Shown: positions 36,991 to 48,440 of the stretch, in pieces | How positions within the stretch are numbered: position 1 is the first letter of the stretch | Layout: every line of letters begins with the position of its first letter | DNA from: Lepeophtheirus salmonis | Taxonomy: Eukaryota; Arthropoda; Copepoda; Siphonostomatoida; Caligidae | Direction of reading: 5' to 3' | Assembly (NCBI RefSeq): GCF_016086655.4 | Contig: NC_052140.2 | Location: 11,098,001 to 11,162,000, forward strand | Length of the DNA stretch: 64,000 nucleotides | Notes under the pieces: generated by a model | Seen by the model: only the letters and a program-made list of their open reading frames with translations | Told to the model about the DNA's origin: nothing | Database searches by the model: none | Program-made: the position numbers and the translations under genes

Positions 36991-37905
36991 ATTTAGTTTT
37001 TATTTAAATACAATTTTATAAGAAGAATCTGACGAACGCACTTTAATAAACATAACTTTGATATTGAGGTCCAAATTTGTTTAACCTCAGGATGATTTTG
37101 TGATATTATGTCCTGATGCAATTGTCTCAGGACGTAAATTTATTAGTTTAAATATAAGATTGTAGGTATTGTTCAATAATATGATATTTGAAAGATAGGT
37201 TCTATTATATAAAAATAACTAAGAAGAAAATTATCTCATGTTAATATTTTGTTGGGTTGATGTAAAAACCATAAATGTCATACAGAACAAATTATGTCAA
37301 AATATTCTACAATATAAATCATTGTTGATCCTATATTTTGTCAATTCCTCTTTTAAAACCTTTACACGTCAAAATATGTAGTGTGATGGGAACTGCGTAA
37401 AACAATACCCGTAGACTTACTAACCGAAAATATCTGTGGCAATGATTTATATCATTCTAATTCAAACCAGTGGTTAGAAGGAAATAAGGAGAAACAGCCA
37501 CAGCTGACAACAAAATACACTGTTAGATAGGTTACGCCAAAAACTATTCTGGACAGTTTTGCTCTAAATATTTATGAGTAAAAATAAATTAGAACCTGCA
37601 TAGGTGTGAATAATTACTGGGTTGATCGGATCTAGTGGTACACATTTTATTTTTATTTATTTCAATTTTTCAAAAGTAAAATTAAAACAAGAGGATTTTA
37701 AATACATATTATTTACCAAATCATCTAAAAATAGTTCTAACCACAACTTTTATTCAATATGTGAGACCAAAGCTGGAATAATTGTCTCAATACGTGGCAT
37801 AAATCCTTTGCAGACCTTGATTATGTAGATAAAATCTTTTTTATTTTTTTAGAAAAGTTTTTTATTATAAAGGTGACTTTCATGTTTTTCTAAGGTAAAA
37901 GCAAT
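36991..37905. other. AT-rich spacer
   Basis: Nothing supported. A 68-codon ORF at 37622-37828 has no recognisable domain. Confidence 0.35.
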
Positions 37906-37906
37906 C

Positions 37907-38690
37907 ATGAATATATGGAATGACATAGGTCAATGGACAAAGCACCTAAAAGAAAGTCATTTTTTTAAGTCAATGTGTGTAGGTTCGATACTCGGTCGTT
38001 TCCAAAAGAAAGAAATATACTTTATGTATATGGACTTCAAAGACAATTTAAAGGACAGATGGTGTAACTGTAATGTTATAATGGTTACTCATACTAAGTC
38101 AGTACTACTCCATCTGACCAATTAAACGAACATATAAGAATCCGGTAACATTACTTATTGCAATACGTAATTAATATTTTAGAGGCAAGTACATTAATTC
38201 CATTTTAAATATTTATTTAAATTGTATTTAATATAGATTAAGTTGTATTATCGACTTGTTTATGTTTAATTTTGGAACTTTTCTCCCAAACTGTTTATTG
38301 CTTATTAATTAAATATTCAATATATATATATATATATGGATATCTCCCAGATATAGCTATACTCTGAGACAACCGTTGTTGCTGTAAAGAACACTTTTTA
38401 ATATCAGAATGTTACAAAACATACTCATGTTCTTCAATAGTACATATTTATACACAATCCAAAGTGTCTCAAACCGATTTTTATAAAAAATATTCATCGT
38501 TATCCCAATGGAAATCTTAAAAAAGTACGTTGCCCCCATGCATATTGTAAATTTGATACAATTTTAATTATACATACCTAACAAAGATCATTTGGTATTT
38601 TTCAAATGAAAAGTAATCTTAGTTATATGTAGCATGCCCATTGTTATTGTTGGTGACTATAATATAAATCTCAAAATCGGAAGAGACTCT
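37907..38690 (+). repeat. Right arm of the inverted pair, with tRNA-like head
   Basis: The body (38040-38690) is the inverted counterpart of 33970-34605. At its left end, gacataggtcaatggacaaa (37920-37939) resembles a tRNA A box and taggttcgatactcgg (about 37980-37995) a B box, at roughly tRNA-like spacing. That would make the element a long SINE-like repeat. Fragments related to the head-proximal part occur at 10261-10420 and 42203-42265, both inverted. Acceptor-stem pairing is not clear, so the tRNA origin is an inference. The ORFs at 37907-38125 and 38539-38357 run through the repeat and are not genes. Confidence 0.6.
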
Positions 38691-38886
38691 TAACAAAGTT
38701 TAAAAAAATGACCAACCACGTTCAATTAAGAATTTCATCGTTTAGATATCGAGATGTGGAATGTTTAAAGAATGATTAAAAGCACAACTTTTTCACTAAA
38801 GACAAACACACTATAGTAGTTTTATCACGTAGTGACTTTTTTTTTTTTTGTTGGTTAAGGCTTTCTATAAAAGCCAATATATTCTG

Positions 38887-39003
38887 ACAAAGTTATTAAT
38901 TTTGGAATATTTGTTCACATAATTCTTACAAAGTTATTAATTTTGGAATATTTGTTCACATAATTCTTACAAAGTTATTAATTTAGGAATATTTGTTCAC
39001 ATT
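38887..39003. repeat. Three tandem copies of a 41-bp unit
   Basis: Units starting acaaagttattaatt at 38887, 38928 and 38969 are nearly identical (the third has ttaggaat for ttggaat). The high identity points to recent duplication. Confidence 0.95.
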
Positions 39004-40260
39004 GCATATAAAAATTTCTATTCAATGTCAAGTCTAAAGAGCTCAGAAAGGAAACTTCTTGATAATTGAATTATACTATCGAATATGTTCCCATTACTAA
39101 AGAAGAAATCCTTAGGATAATTTAATTTCTAAGGATGATGTTTTTACATAAGAAAATGGTATGTTCCTTATTTATAAATATTCAGGTTGAACTCTGGTTC
39201 GCTTCAATGTATCTTTTTGTCAACTGTCGATTACCTTGTTTTGCTTGGTACATCATGGCTATGTTTTGTTTTTTCTTATGAATAAACAAAATAGTAAGAA
39301 TAATACTTACGCTCCGTTACACAAAAGACATGAATACAATTTCTTGTTACCCCTTGTAGGCATTGTATATATATTAGCAATTTTATTATTTATATGAATA
39401 AATTTTGACTATCATGTATAAATGCAAATACATAGCTATCCTTTCTAAAAAATATGACAAAGCAATATTACCAAACAGTATCAGAGGGTGGAAAAATAAT
39501 AAAACAACAATAGTTTCGTAGTACTTAAAGCTTAATCTTTTTTGTTTCATTTGCAGTAGTCGATTGCCTTTGACGAAGTTCGTTTTGAGTAAAGTGCTAT
39601 TTAAAGGCCGGTATGGCATTGAAGTTCTAAAAAATGGTTATCAGAACCATCTTTTAAGCTTTAAAAATTTATATATTTTTTTTTAGCAAAATCCATTAAT
39701 CTGTTTGGGTGTGATTCTCGGAAGCCCACATAGCTTGAGCTAGGATATAAACACTTAAAGAAAAAATAAAACAAAAATTAGCTTATTTCGTGAACCTCTT
39801 CCTTTTACTCAATTTTTGGGTGGTTATATACATTTTTTTATTAATTTGAATGAACATTAATTCATGCTTTAAAATCTGAAATGTGAGTATCAATTAGTTA
39901 CTTTCTTTAATTTTTATTTATATAGTTCTTTTATGTCGAAGTACGGGACTGAGTTTAGTTATACCGTAAAAACTTGATTTAAAAATAATATTTATTAAAA
40001 AGTTCAAAGTTTGAATTGTTATTTTGTGTTCAGCGGCTTAAACTACAATACTAAATATGGGGTTCAGCCTGCAGGAGCTCAAAAACCTTCACTTTGTTGC
40101 ACTGCGTTATATTCATATATTAGGTATTATCGTCGGCATCATGCAGTATTCAAATGCAAGTGTTGATACTTTTTTTATACATAACGCCATTTAATGGAGT
40201 TTAATAATGATTTACAGGAAATTTTTCATTTTATATAGTAAAACTATTAATTTTAAGTTC
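39004..40260. other. AT-rich spacer
   Basis: Nothing supported. Confidence 0.35.
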
Positions 40261-40265
40261 CCAAA

Positions 40266-40626
40266 ATGAAGTCTCCTTCAATTCCGAGGAAGTCAGTGGA
40301 ATCACTTTATAGAAGTAGATATCGAAAGTAAATCTTCCAACTTTCTATTCTTTGTAAGTAAGTGGTTTTATCCGGTAATGTTATTATCATATATCAAAGG
40401 TTTCTTCTTCCTTGATGCTTAGATGCTCATGTATGCTTATTTCGAGCTCCATAGACACAAGATGACTCGTTTCAGACCCGTAGTGAGTGAGGAACTCCAA
40501 AAGACGGACATTCAAGGAAGTCCTGGGAGTAAATCCAAACAAAATCAAATCCTAGTGGCCAGAGGAAGTTCAGGGGGTATATTTTTGCCAGGTATCCCTT
40601 CTCACAAATACACTGTTCTCCATTGA
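40266..40626 (+). CDS. Candidate small host gene or exon
   Basis: From ATG 40423 a 67-codon frame reads MLMYAYFELHRHKMTRFRPV, VSEELQKTDIQGSPGSKSKQ, NQILVARGSSGGIFLPGIPS and ends HKYTVLH-stop. Composition is much less AT-rich than the flanks. The ATG directly follows a pyrimidine-rich tract and AG (tttcttcttccttgatgcttag, split here as tttcttcttcc ttgatgcttag). A strong donor (gtaagtaagt) begins at 40354, giving a possible 69-bp intron with a non-coding first exon. An upstream ATG at 40268 opens only 21 codons. No domain is recognised. It could also be a chance frame in an old repeat. Confidence 0.3.
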
Positions 40627-40629
40627 TGA

Positions 40630-42200
40630 ACTTAGATCCAGAATTCTGGATTCTACTTTCAAGAGGGATTTCATTTCACATTTTTAAAGTTCTACCGCCT
40701 CCTTTTTTCTCTCTATTACTTTCATTAGTTTTTCTTCTCTCCATATTTAGCTATGTCATGAAAATTTATGGACTTTTCTTATGAGATCAATTCGACAATT
40801 TTTTTTTCATTTCCTTTCCTTTCTCCCTCTCCTTTTCTTCCCTGCAATATCGTATAATTTAGTACAACTTCTCTGTTGATGTTACAACAGAGGAATTCTT
40901 CTCATTTATTTAATGTAACGTCACAAAACCTTTCCCGAGTCTCTCTGAACTAGATGATTCCCTGGTCAGTCGGTACGCCCTATCCGAAATCAGCAAAAGC
41001 CATCCTCTTTAAAAGCGTCTAAAACAAAAATTAACTTCCCTTTGAGATTATCCATACCCATTAGTGTGTTAATATTGCAAGATCTTACCGCATAGAGGAA
41101 CTTTTTTTGAGAAAGCTTCTCGATTAATGTTGCTTATATGAGTGGGAAAAGACATTACCAGCCATCATAAAGGGAGATAGAAGACCCATATGCCACTTAT
41201 AGCAACCCCAAGCATGAAATAGTTGCCTCGAGGTTTCGATTGCATTAATAAAGTGCATACTGATTATATGAAAGGCAAAAGAGCTCTGCATTGCCAACGT
41301 CAGTTAAACAGTATGAAATTAACTTAAAACTGCGTACGGATCAACTCCTACGTGAAGATGTTCAAGTTTTGAAATTCTAGTTAATTTCATACAATTTTGT
41401 TATACAGGTATTTTTCCTCAAATAAAGGTTTAAAAAAAAGGCACTTAACATCATTAAAATTTCACTTTATAATATTTAAAAAATATTATATCCAGCTAAA
41501 TTTATATATATATTGAGTGCACTTAAATACTAATAAATTCATCTATTTTTCAATTTATTAGTGACAATTCCATGCGAAAAATATTACATCATTAATGTAT
41601 TGATTTATGTCCTATACGTACTTCATTTGATTATTGATTTATGACCCCAATTTAAATTAATTGTTTTATCACTTTGATTTTGGAATAATACAAGCTTAGA
41701 TATTGAGAGAAAAATGAGCGTCACTCATGTTTTGTTGTTTATTTTGCAACGCTTAAGAGCCTTCAAGGAAAAGCATTGAACAATAAACAGGAAAATCTTT
41801 AAACAGTATTATTGTAGCCGTACATTTCATCTCTCCTTTTTATTGTTATCTTAAGACATATTTTACCTTAGGACCAAAGTAGTGGCAACGTAACTGTAGG
41901 GGTTTAGAAACCATTGGCTTAACAATTTTGCAAAAAAGTTCTTCTTTCAAATTTACTCTCTTCCCCAAAATTAACTCTAAAAAGCATATTTTCCCCTTGA
42001 AAAAAATTCAAATTCAAAAGTCAAACATCCATCTCAAAATTGTTAAATAGGAAGAAAATCCCCACCCCCTCCCTACCGAAAAAATCATAAGGGCTTATTA
42101 TTATACATTCCGGTGCTGGTGGACCAAAGGTTTCTTTCTTAATTGGCTACCAGCATACTTTTTGTCCATTAGAGGGCTTGAGGATATCTTGTACTTCTAT
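40630..42200. other. Spacer with pyrimidine-rich tract
   Basis: Pyrimidine-rich DNA lies at about 40700-40850; the remainder is AT-rich. No supported gene or element. Confidence 0.35.
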
Positions 42201-42202
42201 AT

Positions 42203-42265
42203 CAAGGAATTGTCTTTGAAGTCCACATACCATTTATTAAATATACTTCATTCCTTAAATATTTT
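42203..42265 (-). repeat. Fragment of the SINE-like repeat
   Basis: aaggaattgtctttgaagtc at 42205 and the following atttattaaatatacttcattcc match the reverse complement of 38000-38050 and the 10280-10330 copy. Confidence 0.5.
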
Positions 42266-42624
42266 ATATTTTCGAAATTGACAGGATAATTTATAACAAT
42301 GTTACCCATATGATACAATATCAATTTAAAATTATGACAAAGAAATATAATTTTTTTTTAAATTTAGTCATTTACGAAAGTACTTTACTATTGTAATTTA
42401 GCACAATGTACCTCGCTAACACAAAAAACATCCCATGTATTTGTTTTAAGCTGTCAAATCCTCGTCTCACTTAATGTGCCATGTCTATTTCATAATTTAT
42501 TCTTTTTGAGTAATAAACTAATTAGTAATTTATAAATTATAAAACTTTAGCTTAGTTTCCAAAAGGACATTATTACAATACCTTGTCAATAATCCCTAAT
42601 TGTCAGTATATATATATTTACATG

Positions 42625-42790
42625 GTAAGGCAGCAAAACGTGGAAACCGCGCAGATATTATGGCTCAATTACGGTCCAAAGAGACCCAACCCCCTTCCTC
42701 GCCCGATTTGAACGCAAAGGGTTTTTCTATACGGGGAACTTTGGAGAGAAAACCCAAGAGGACGTCACACGACAATGTGGACTCACTCTA
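42625..42790 (+). mobile_element. Mariner C-terminal segment, inverted relative to its partner
   Basis: The plus-strand frame contains QPPSSPDLNAKGFSIRGTLE, then RKPKRTSHDNVDSL, ending with a stop at 42789. This matches the third-aspartate region and following helix of mariner transposases (PPSSPDLNPLDFSxWGTLE). The 5' half of the transposase does not precede it. It lies directly to the right, on the opposite strand. Confidence 0.75.
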
Positions 42791-42794
42791 GCCC

Positions 42795-43255
42795 TCCACG
42801 GTGCCTGCATGGAAGAACTTGTCAGATGAGTTTGTCATCTACTTCTTTCCATCAGAGACCACTACGCCAAAACCCCTTGGATCTCTTCTTTTGTTTCTGC
42901 AAGCCAGTGGTCGTACCGGCAGTTGAGGAATTGATCAACTGTGAAAATTTTCTTGTCATATAAATTTTTCACAATTGATCCATTTGCCTTTATCCATGTG
43001 AGGATTTTCTTGCACCTCAAAAGCCTCCTGGCTTTCATGTCCTTTCTCAAAAGATGGCATTGGGGCCTTGTGAAATCAAGTAATCCCAAGTTGTGCTTAA
43101 TAGACCTCCTGGATGATCCTAGAAGCCACAGAGAGATCGTTGGCGAGGTGATTCAGTGGTTTAGTGGGATCCTCCTTAATATTCTTCTCCAAACATAGCA
43201 ATAACTTTGTATCCCTCTTTAAGTAATGCCCTCAAAACCTGCCGTGGACTAAACC
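42795..43255 (-). mobile_element. Mariner N-terminal and first catalytic region
   Basis: Minus-strand reading from about 43180 gives NIKEDPTKPLNHLANDLSVA (linker and second helix-turn-helix). In the open frame 43089-42862 it gives RRLLRCKKILTWIKANGS, IVKNLYDKKIFTVDQF and NCRYDHWLAETKEEIQGV, the region of the first catalytic aspartate (usually SDEK, here YDKK). It ends GVVVSDGKK at about 42835. The missing 3' part of the gene is found in opposite orientation at 42625-42790, so the two halves meet at their 3' sides. Confidence 0.75.
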
Positions 43256-43259
43256 ATGG

Positions 43260-43895
43260 TCCTCAATCCTAAATATGGACCAAAACAACATTAACACCAG
43301 TTCACCTATAAGTGTTGATTCCCAGGAATTTCGAGAAACCTCGTTATCGATTCTTGATATATTTTGGGGTAATTCCTAGGAAATTTACCGAGTATAGTAT
43401 TTATAGTAATAACAAGGAAGTTTCTACAAGTTTAGTATAATCAAATTTACATAGTGGTTAGATGCAGGCTCGAACAGTTTAACCTTGCTTTTATTATTTT
43501 CCACCACATTGGCGCTCAGATTTCTTAAGAAAATGTAAGACTTATTAAACATGCTTAATATTCATAGTTGCAAGTTTTGATGTAAATTTATCCAAAATAG
43601 AAAACTTCAGCAAAGCAAATTCAATTATTGTTTCTCAATTTTAATGTATAAGACTCCAATACAACTAAAATTCATCAAGATGATCAGAGAAAACAATTAA
43701 ATCTACATGAAAGAAGACAAAATATCACAGAAGAAAAAAAATGTTATTGAAAAATAATGCAACAAAGTATCAAAATTTTTGCAAAAGGAAATGATAACTT
43801 ATTTTCCATGGATACAGAAGTAACAAAACTATAGTTTGAAATCGACTAAGACATAATACTTTTTATGCTTTTCTATTATAAGGCACAAATTTCAA
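43260..43895. other. AT-rich spacer
   Basis: Nothing supported. Confidence 0.35.
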
Positions 43896-43896
43896 A

Positions 43897-44118
43897 CTAA
43901 AGAATCAAAGAACTAAAATATAAAACGTATTTATTCAATAATTTTCCGAAATATTCCTCATAATTTCTATAATCATAATCGATATTAGCGATTCCCGAGA
44001 ATCCATAAAAGATCCATAATTTATCATCAGTTGTCCATACAGAAGATAAGGGTAAGAAACTTATCAAACCTGTCCAGCATGGGTGATTAGTAGAAGGGAA
44101 AGCCATTATTGATGTCAT
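43897..44118 (-). CDS. Candidate exon, unknown protein
   Basis: The minus-strand frame reads MTSIMAFPSTNHPCWTGLIS, FLPLSSVWTTDDKLWIFYGF and SGIANIDYDYRNYEEYFGKL, ending LLNKYVLYFSSLIL-stop. In frame upstream of the Met is LLILL after a stop, giving a hydrophobic leader-like start. Aromatic, acidic and Trp content is protein-like and unlike neighbouring AT-rich frames. No domain or splice acceptor is recognised; the segment could be an exon, a captured gene piece or chance. Confidence 0.3.
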   Translation of the reverse strand: MTSIMAFPSTNHPCWTGLISFLPLSSVWTTDDKLWIFYGFSGIANIDYDYRNYEEYFGKLLNKYVLYFSSLIL

Positions 44119-44795
44119 TAATAAAATGAGAAGTCAATGAATGAAAAGGCCGATTATTTTTTGCTTAAATAATTACATAGAAAGGTTTTACTCAATCTAA
44201 AAATAGTTGTCTCACCTATTTTTTTTCTACTACTCTTTTTTTAGTGAGAACTATAAGGTTATTGTAAGTTATGGAGTAATCAATAATCAAACTTTATAAC
44301 CTTCAACTCAATTCCTTTTGTACATGCGTACTAGAAAGGAAAATATTAATCGATTCATTAAACATATTTTGCCAAAAAATTACGAAGGAATAATTGCAAC
44401 TAGTGTTGATTAAATATTGAATTATTCCAAAGTTGTTATTTCCGTTTTTTTTTTTTTTTTTTGTAACGAAGGTATTTTATAAGATTCTTTATTTTTTCTT
44501 TCATTTCTAAAAGATTTATTTGTAGTCATAGCTAATCAGTACACTTTTTTTTCAACTTATAACTTAAGATTTCTTCATTGTTAGTCTCCTTCATTCATTA
44601 CCTGACAAACTCACACCTCTAAAGGGAAAAAATAATGAAAACAACATTAGAAAATAAAAAAAAACATTCGTGAGTTTGCCTATAACAAAAAAAAATATCC
44701 ACCAAATAATGCTTGGGTTGTACAACACTAAATATTATTTATTCAAACCAAATATATGTTTGCGCTACAAGTATATGTAAATGAATACTTACTAT
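44119..44795. other. AT-rich spacer with poly(T)
   Basis: A run of about 19 T lies at 44444-44462. No supported gene. Confidence 0.5.
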
Positions 44796-44799
44796 ACGG

Positions 44800-45190
44800 A
44801 TTTGGGATCCGTTTACACTTTAATCCGTTCATTTCCAGAAAAATTATGTTCAAGCGCAAATTTGTACTTATTTTTCCGTTCATTGATTGTTCATTGTTCA
44901 GTGGACATTTATTGGACTCTCTCTCGCAGTCACCCTACATATAGTGGTACAAAGGGTTCAGATCCGGCGAACTAGAAGGCTGCATTTTCTTTATTCTTTT
45001 GTTTCAGGAAGTCCGGAGAAGGCTTTTTGCTCTCAGAACATTGAGCCTTCCCTAAAGCTCTTTCCGACTGATCATACTCCTTTAAAGCCTTGGCAACATC
45101 GTAAACTGTTAATTTGGACTGCTTAGTACACTTAATCATATCCTTAGGTGTGCACCCGGCATGAATGTACACAATAATTGACGCATGGTG
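44800..45190 (-). mobile_element. Centre-deleted mariner derivative, family D copy 2
   Basis: The minus-strand open frame 45172-44972 is CTPKDMIKCTKQSKLTVYDV, then AKALKEYDQ (N-terminal helix-turn-helix) and SESKKPSPDFLK. After the joint (ENAAF-FAGSEPFVPLYVG) the frame enters decayed 3' sequence. The joint region and linker match the copy at 36.5-37.0 kb, so both descend from one already deleted ancestor. Plus-strand ORFs at 44756-45126 are shadows. Confidence 0.7.
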
Positions 45191-45560
45191 CTTGTATTCG
45201 AGATTCTGGACTTTTGGAAGCTCATGAGGCCGAAAAAGTAATTACAGAAGATACAGAAAAATCATCTCAAGGGTCTAATGATTGTTCAAATCAGAATCTG
45301 GCTCATATTGCAAGATTTTTGGCAACAAAATTTGAAAATCTTTATCCAAATCTACGGAAAAAACATGTGACTTCTTTTTAGCCCTTGGAATTTTTTTTTT
45401 TTTTAAATTTGGTCATTGTCCAGAAAAACTTTTCGTTTTAACTATAAAGACGCAATTAATAAAAATCCAAACGTATTTGAAAGGTTACATAATCATCTAA
45501 TTGAATTATATCCTAACTGGCCAAGGAAATCATCCTATCCTTTGTGAAAAAAAAGGCTTG
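45190..45560 (+). pseudogene. Coding-like remnant, unknown family
   Basis: The frame at 45178-45381 gives LEAHEAEKVITEDTEKSSQG and NLAHIARFLATKFENLYPNL, then RKKHVTSF-stop. After a T-rich gap a second frame (about 45438-45560) gives FNYKDAINKNPNVFERLHNH and LIELYPNWPRKSSYPL. Both parts contain an F-x(2-6)-L-x-N/E-LYPN-like motif, which suggests related helices of one protein. I cannot name the family; a transposon accessory or host gene piece is possible. Confidence 0.3.
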
Positions 45561-47460
45561 AATTAGAGTAAATAACCTTAATAAAAAGCACAAACTGATA
45601 AACGCAGATGCTAATCTGAGAAAACTTATACAGATTGATCAATTTACAACTTAATATTTAATATTCATGAATGTATATAAAAATAAATATGTATGCCAAA
45701 ATTTTTACTTATTTCTATTCTTTCATTCACCACTCTTATATTATGTAATAAAATGGCAAATTCAACAATTTACAAATTAATATTAGTCTTTTTAAATAAT
45801 TAGTTCTGAAATTGATTTTATTATTCTATAAAGTATGAGGCAAGAATATCGTCAAGTTTCATAACAATTGAAATAAGTATTGGAAAGGTTTTACTTTAAT
45901 AGATATATCAATATAAGTTAAATAATTTATCTTTTTATACCTTTTTACATGGTCCTTAGTTGCACACAATAAATGAATTTTAATTATATTTATTTAGTTA
46001 ATTCAATTAATTTTTGTTGCCTTACATTGGATTAAGTCTGGATTTAAAAAATAATTACTTTACAATTGAATAGGTCAGTCTGATATTTGTATCATCATTG
46101 ATGTCATTCAATTTCTCTTATTCTCTTGATAATTAAAAAAACATAAAACATAGGGGTAGAATTTCCTTGATATCTCAACTTTGTATATAGTCACCTTGAT
46201 ACTTAGATATCCTCTCCTCACGAATAAAAATATCATAATAACAGATTAAAAAATAATAAACATATAATTTGATGAGCCAGGGAGTACTTTAACTCGTTGC
46301 TAAACCTCATCTAAAGTCATATTATTTTCTTTTTAATTCCTCTACTTCCTGGTTTTTTTTGGGTGGTTTTTTTTCCACTTTTATTATGAGTTGAACTCAT
46401 TCATTTTATAAAGTGTTCCTTGTATATTTCCCTCCTTTTTTTTCTTTTTAATGTATCAGTATATGAATCATGGAGCACTATATAAAGTGCACATGGTAAT
46501 ATGTATTTCATTAATTATATTTTACTTGCTAGATGGCCCGTAAGTTAAATTAATGTTTGACGACAATTAGCAAGATGTTTCTTTTTACAAAAGTACAGAT
46601 ATTTTACTCAATTGAGTCCAATTGTATCAACTCTTTGAATATTCAAACTTGTATCTCATGTTAATGTAATGAAATACCCTAATATACTTTATGGAACATC
46701 CTTTTAGGATGAAGGAAGCTGGAGTTTCATGATTTTATGACTACCCAGGAGTGCATGTTTGTCTCTTAATGGAGATAAAATGTGAAATTTGAGACATGTT
46801 TTTATTAATAAGGTTATATTTTATACAGTTTTATAACTCCTTTATAATGCCAAAACATACCCTTATGTGACGCTTTCAAATTGTTCCCATTTCCATACTC
46901 TGACTAAAAGTCAATATATTTATGATATTTAATCAATATTCGTAAATTATAAATTCACATGTGTATATATGTACATATATTGGAGAATAGTAAGTAGTCA
47001 ATATACCTTCCAAAATTGTTTTTGGGCGTAGTATACAGCATAGTATAACACTGTAATAACTACAGAAGTTCAATATTCAATATTATTTTTATTTATTCTT
47101 GTTTTTGTTTTTGTTATAATATATAAGTGTACCAGTGGAGGGTTACGCAGAGGTGCTTGGGCCAAGGAGAGAGCAGGAAATCACCATACTATGGTCAAAA
47201 TTATTGATAAATTATCCAGAAAATACTTTAACTAATAATTATAATGTGAATATTTCGTTGTTGTCAAGAAAGATCCTGATAATTCTGTTTCTAATTCTCT
47301 TACTCTGATAATAACGATGGAGTGGAAAAGTGACTATACTTTATTCCACAAATACTAATCACATTATATCAGACCGGGCAAGTAAGGTCTCATCACAGCA
47401 ACCCCTCCCAAATACACTAACAATTGGCTCTTTTAAAAATAAATATTGTGTTATAAACTG
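45561..47460. other. AT-rich spacer
   Basis: About 1.9 kb, nothing supported. Confidence 0.35.
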
Positions 47461-47464
47461 TAAA

Positions 47465-47570
47465 GAACGGTTCTAGGACAATTAAACGAAAACATTTTTA
47501 CTGAAAGTACTTTTACCGGAGGTCAATTTGCTGAACATACATTTTGCCGGAAGACTATTTGTGACAATTG
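47465..47570. repeat. Degenerate short-unit repeat (gccgaacatttt type)
   Basis: Units of about 15-17 bp such as ttctaggacaattaaacga, aaacatttttactg, aagtacttttaccg, gaggtcaatttgctg and aacatacattttgccg follow each other. The opening resembles 52855-52890 (tcctag..acaatttgccgaacat). Confidence 0.5.
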
Positions 47571-47834
47571 GCTTCAAACGATTGCATATTTGAATTCCAT
47601 TAAAAATGATGGTATCAACAAATCATTATTGTTTATATACTATATCTATTTATGTCATATAGGTAAACTAATGAGTGTTCTTTGGCAGAAAAATAGTTTT
47701 ACATTAATTGATGATCAAACTAGTAGTGTGTGGTTCGAATGTCAGTTTAAATCTACCACTGACACGTTTCTAAGCACAAATCCCCTCTTCTAATATGCTA
47801 TAATACAATCTGGTCCACGGTTTGTGTCATGAGC

Positions 47835-48440
47835 TGCTGTGCAACGAGGCAGGTTATGGATGTATGTTAAATTCTTCAGCCGACACTTCCTTCGGTATCA
47901 AGAAACCCTTCTAACATCCAAAATACATCCTCACCATGAGGTTGATCAGGGAAGTGCTGGCCTAAAAGTCCCTTTCACCTCTACCTCCGTACGATATGAG
48001 AGCTGGGATGTATTTTTGGATAGGAGAAAGGTTTCTGGATGCACAGGGAAGTGGTGCCTGAATAATTTAACATAAATACCTCGGGTCCAGGAGTTATTTT
48101 ACACAATGCACGGCCCTAGGTGTATTTCTCACATAATCGAAGGAATCCTTGACTTTTACAAACGCGAGGCAGTGGAGTTTAAACTGTTTTGATGCCTCAT
48201 ACTTCAACTGTACAAGCTAAGGGCCAAGGTGTATTTTTGGATATTAAAAGGGTTGTTTCATGCTTATAGAATCTGCAACAATGGAATTTGACCTACCCTG
48301 GGGTTTATCTGTTTATTTGTACAACGTATAAAAGGGTAATAGATGCTTATAAACGTGGCGGTGGTGGATTTCAAACTACCTTGAGGTCAAGCGCTTCACC
48401 TGTACACCAGTGGGCTGGGGATATTACATTGAGTCTTTCA
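47835..48440. repeat. Degenerate tandem array, about 110-bp period
   Basis: Anchor segments recur: gatgtatttttggata (48007), ggtgtatttctcacata (48119), ggtgtatttttggatat (48229) and a diverged ggggtttatctgtttat (about 48300). Between them, parallel sub-blocks such as ttcaactgtacaagctaagg and ttcacctgtacaccagtggg recur. Spacings of 112 and 110 bp are seen; the last unit is irregular. ORFs at 47839-48075 and 48288-48485 run through the array and are not taken as genes. Confidence 0.65.

Noticed and set aside
37917..38002. Functional tRNA gene
   Set aside because: A and B box-like motifs are present, but no convincing acceptor stem or anticodon arm; better explained as the head of a SINE-like repeat.
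38887..39003. CRISPR-like array
   Set aside because: Units are directly contiguous 41-bp repeats without unique spacers, in eukaryotic DNA.
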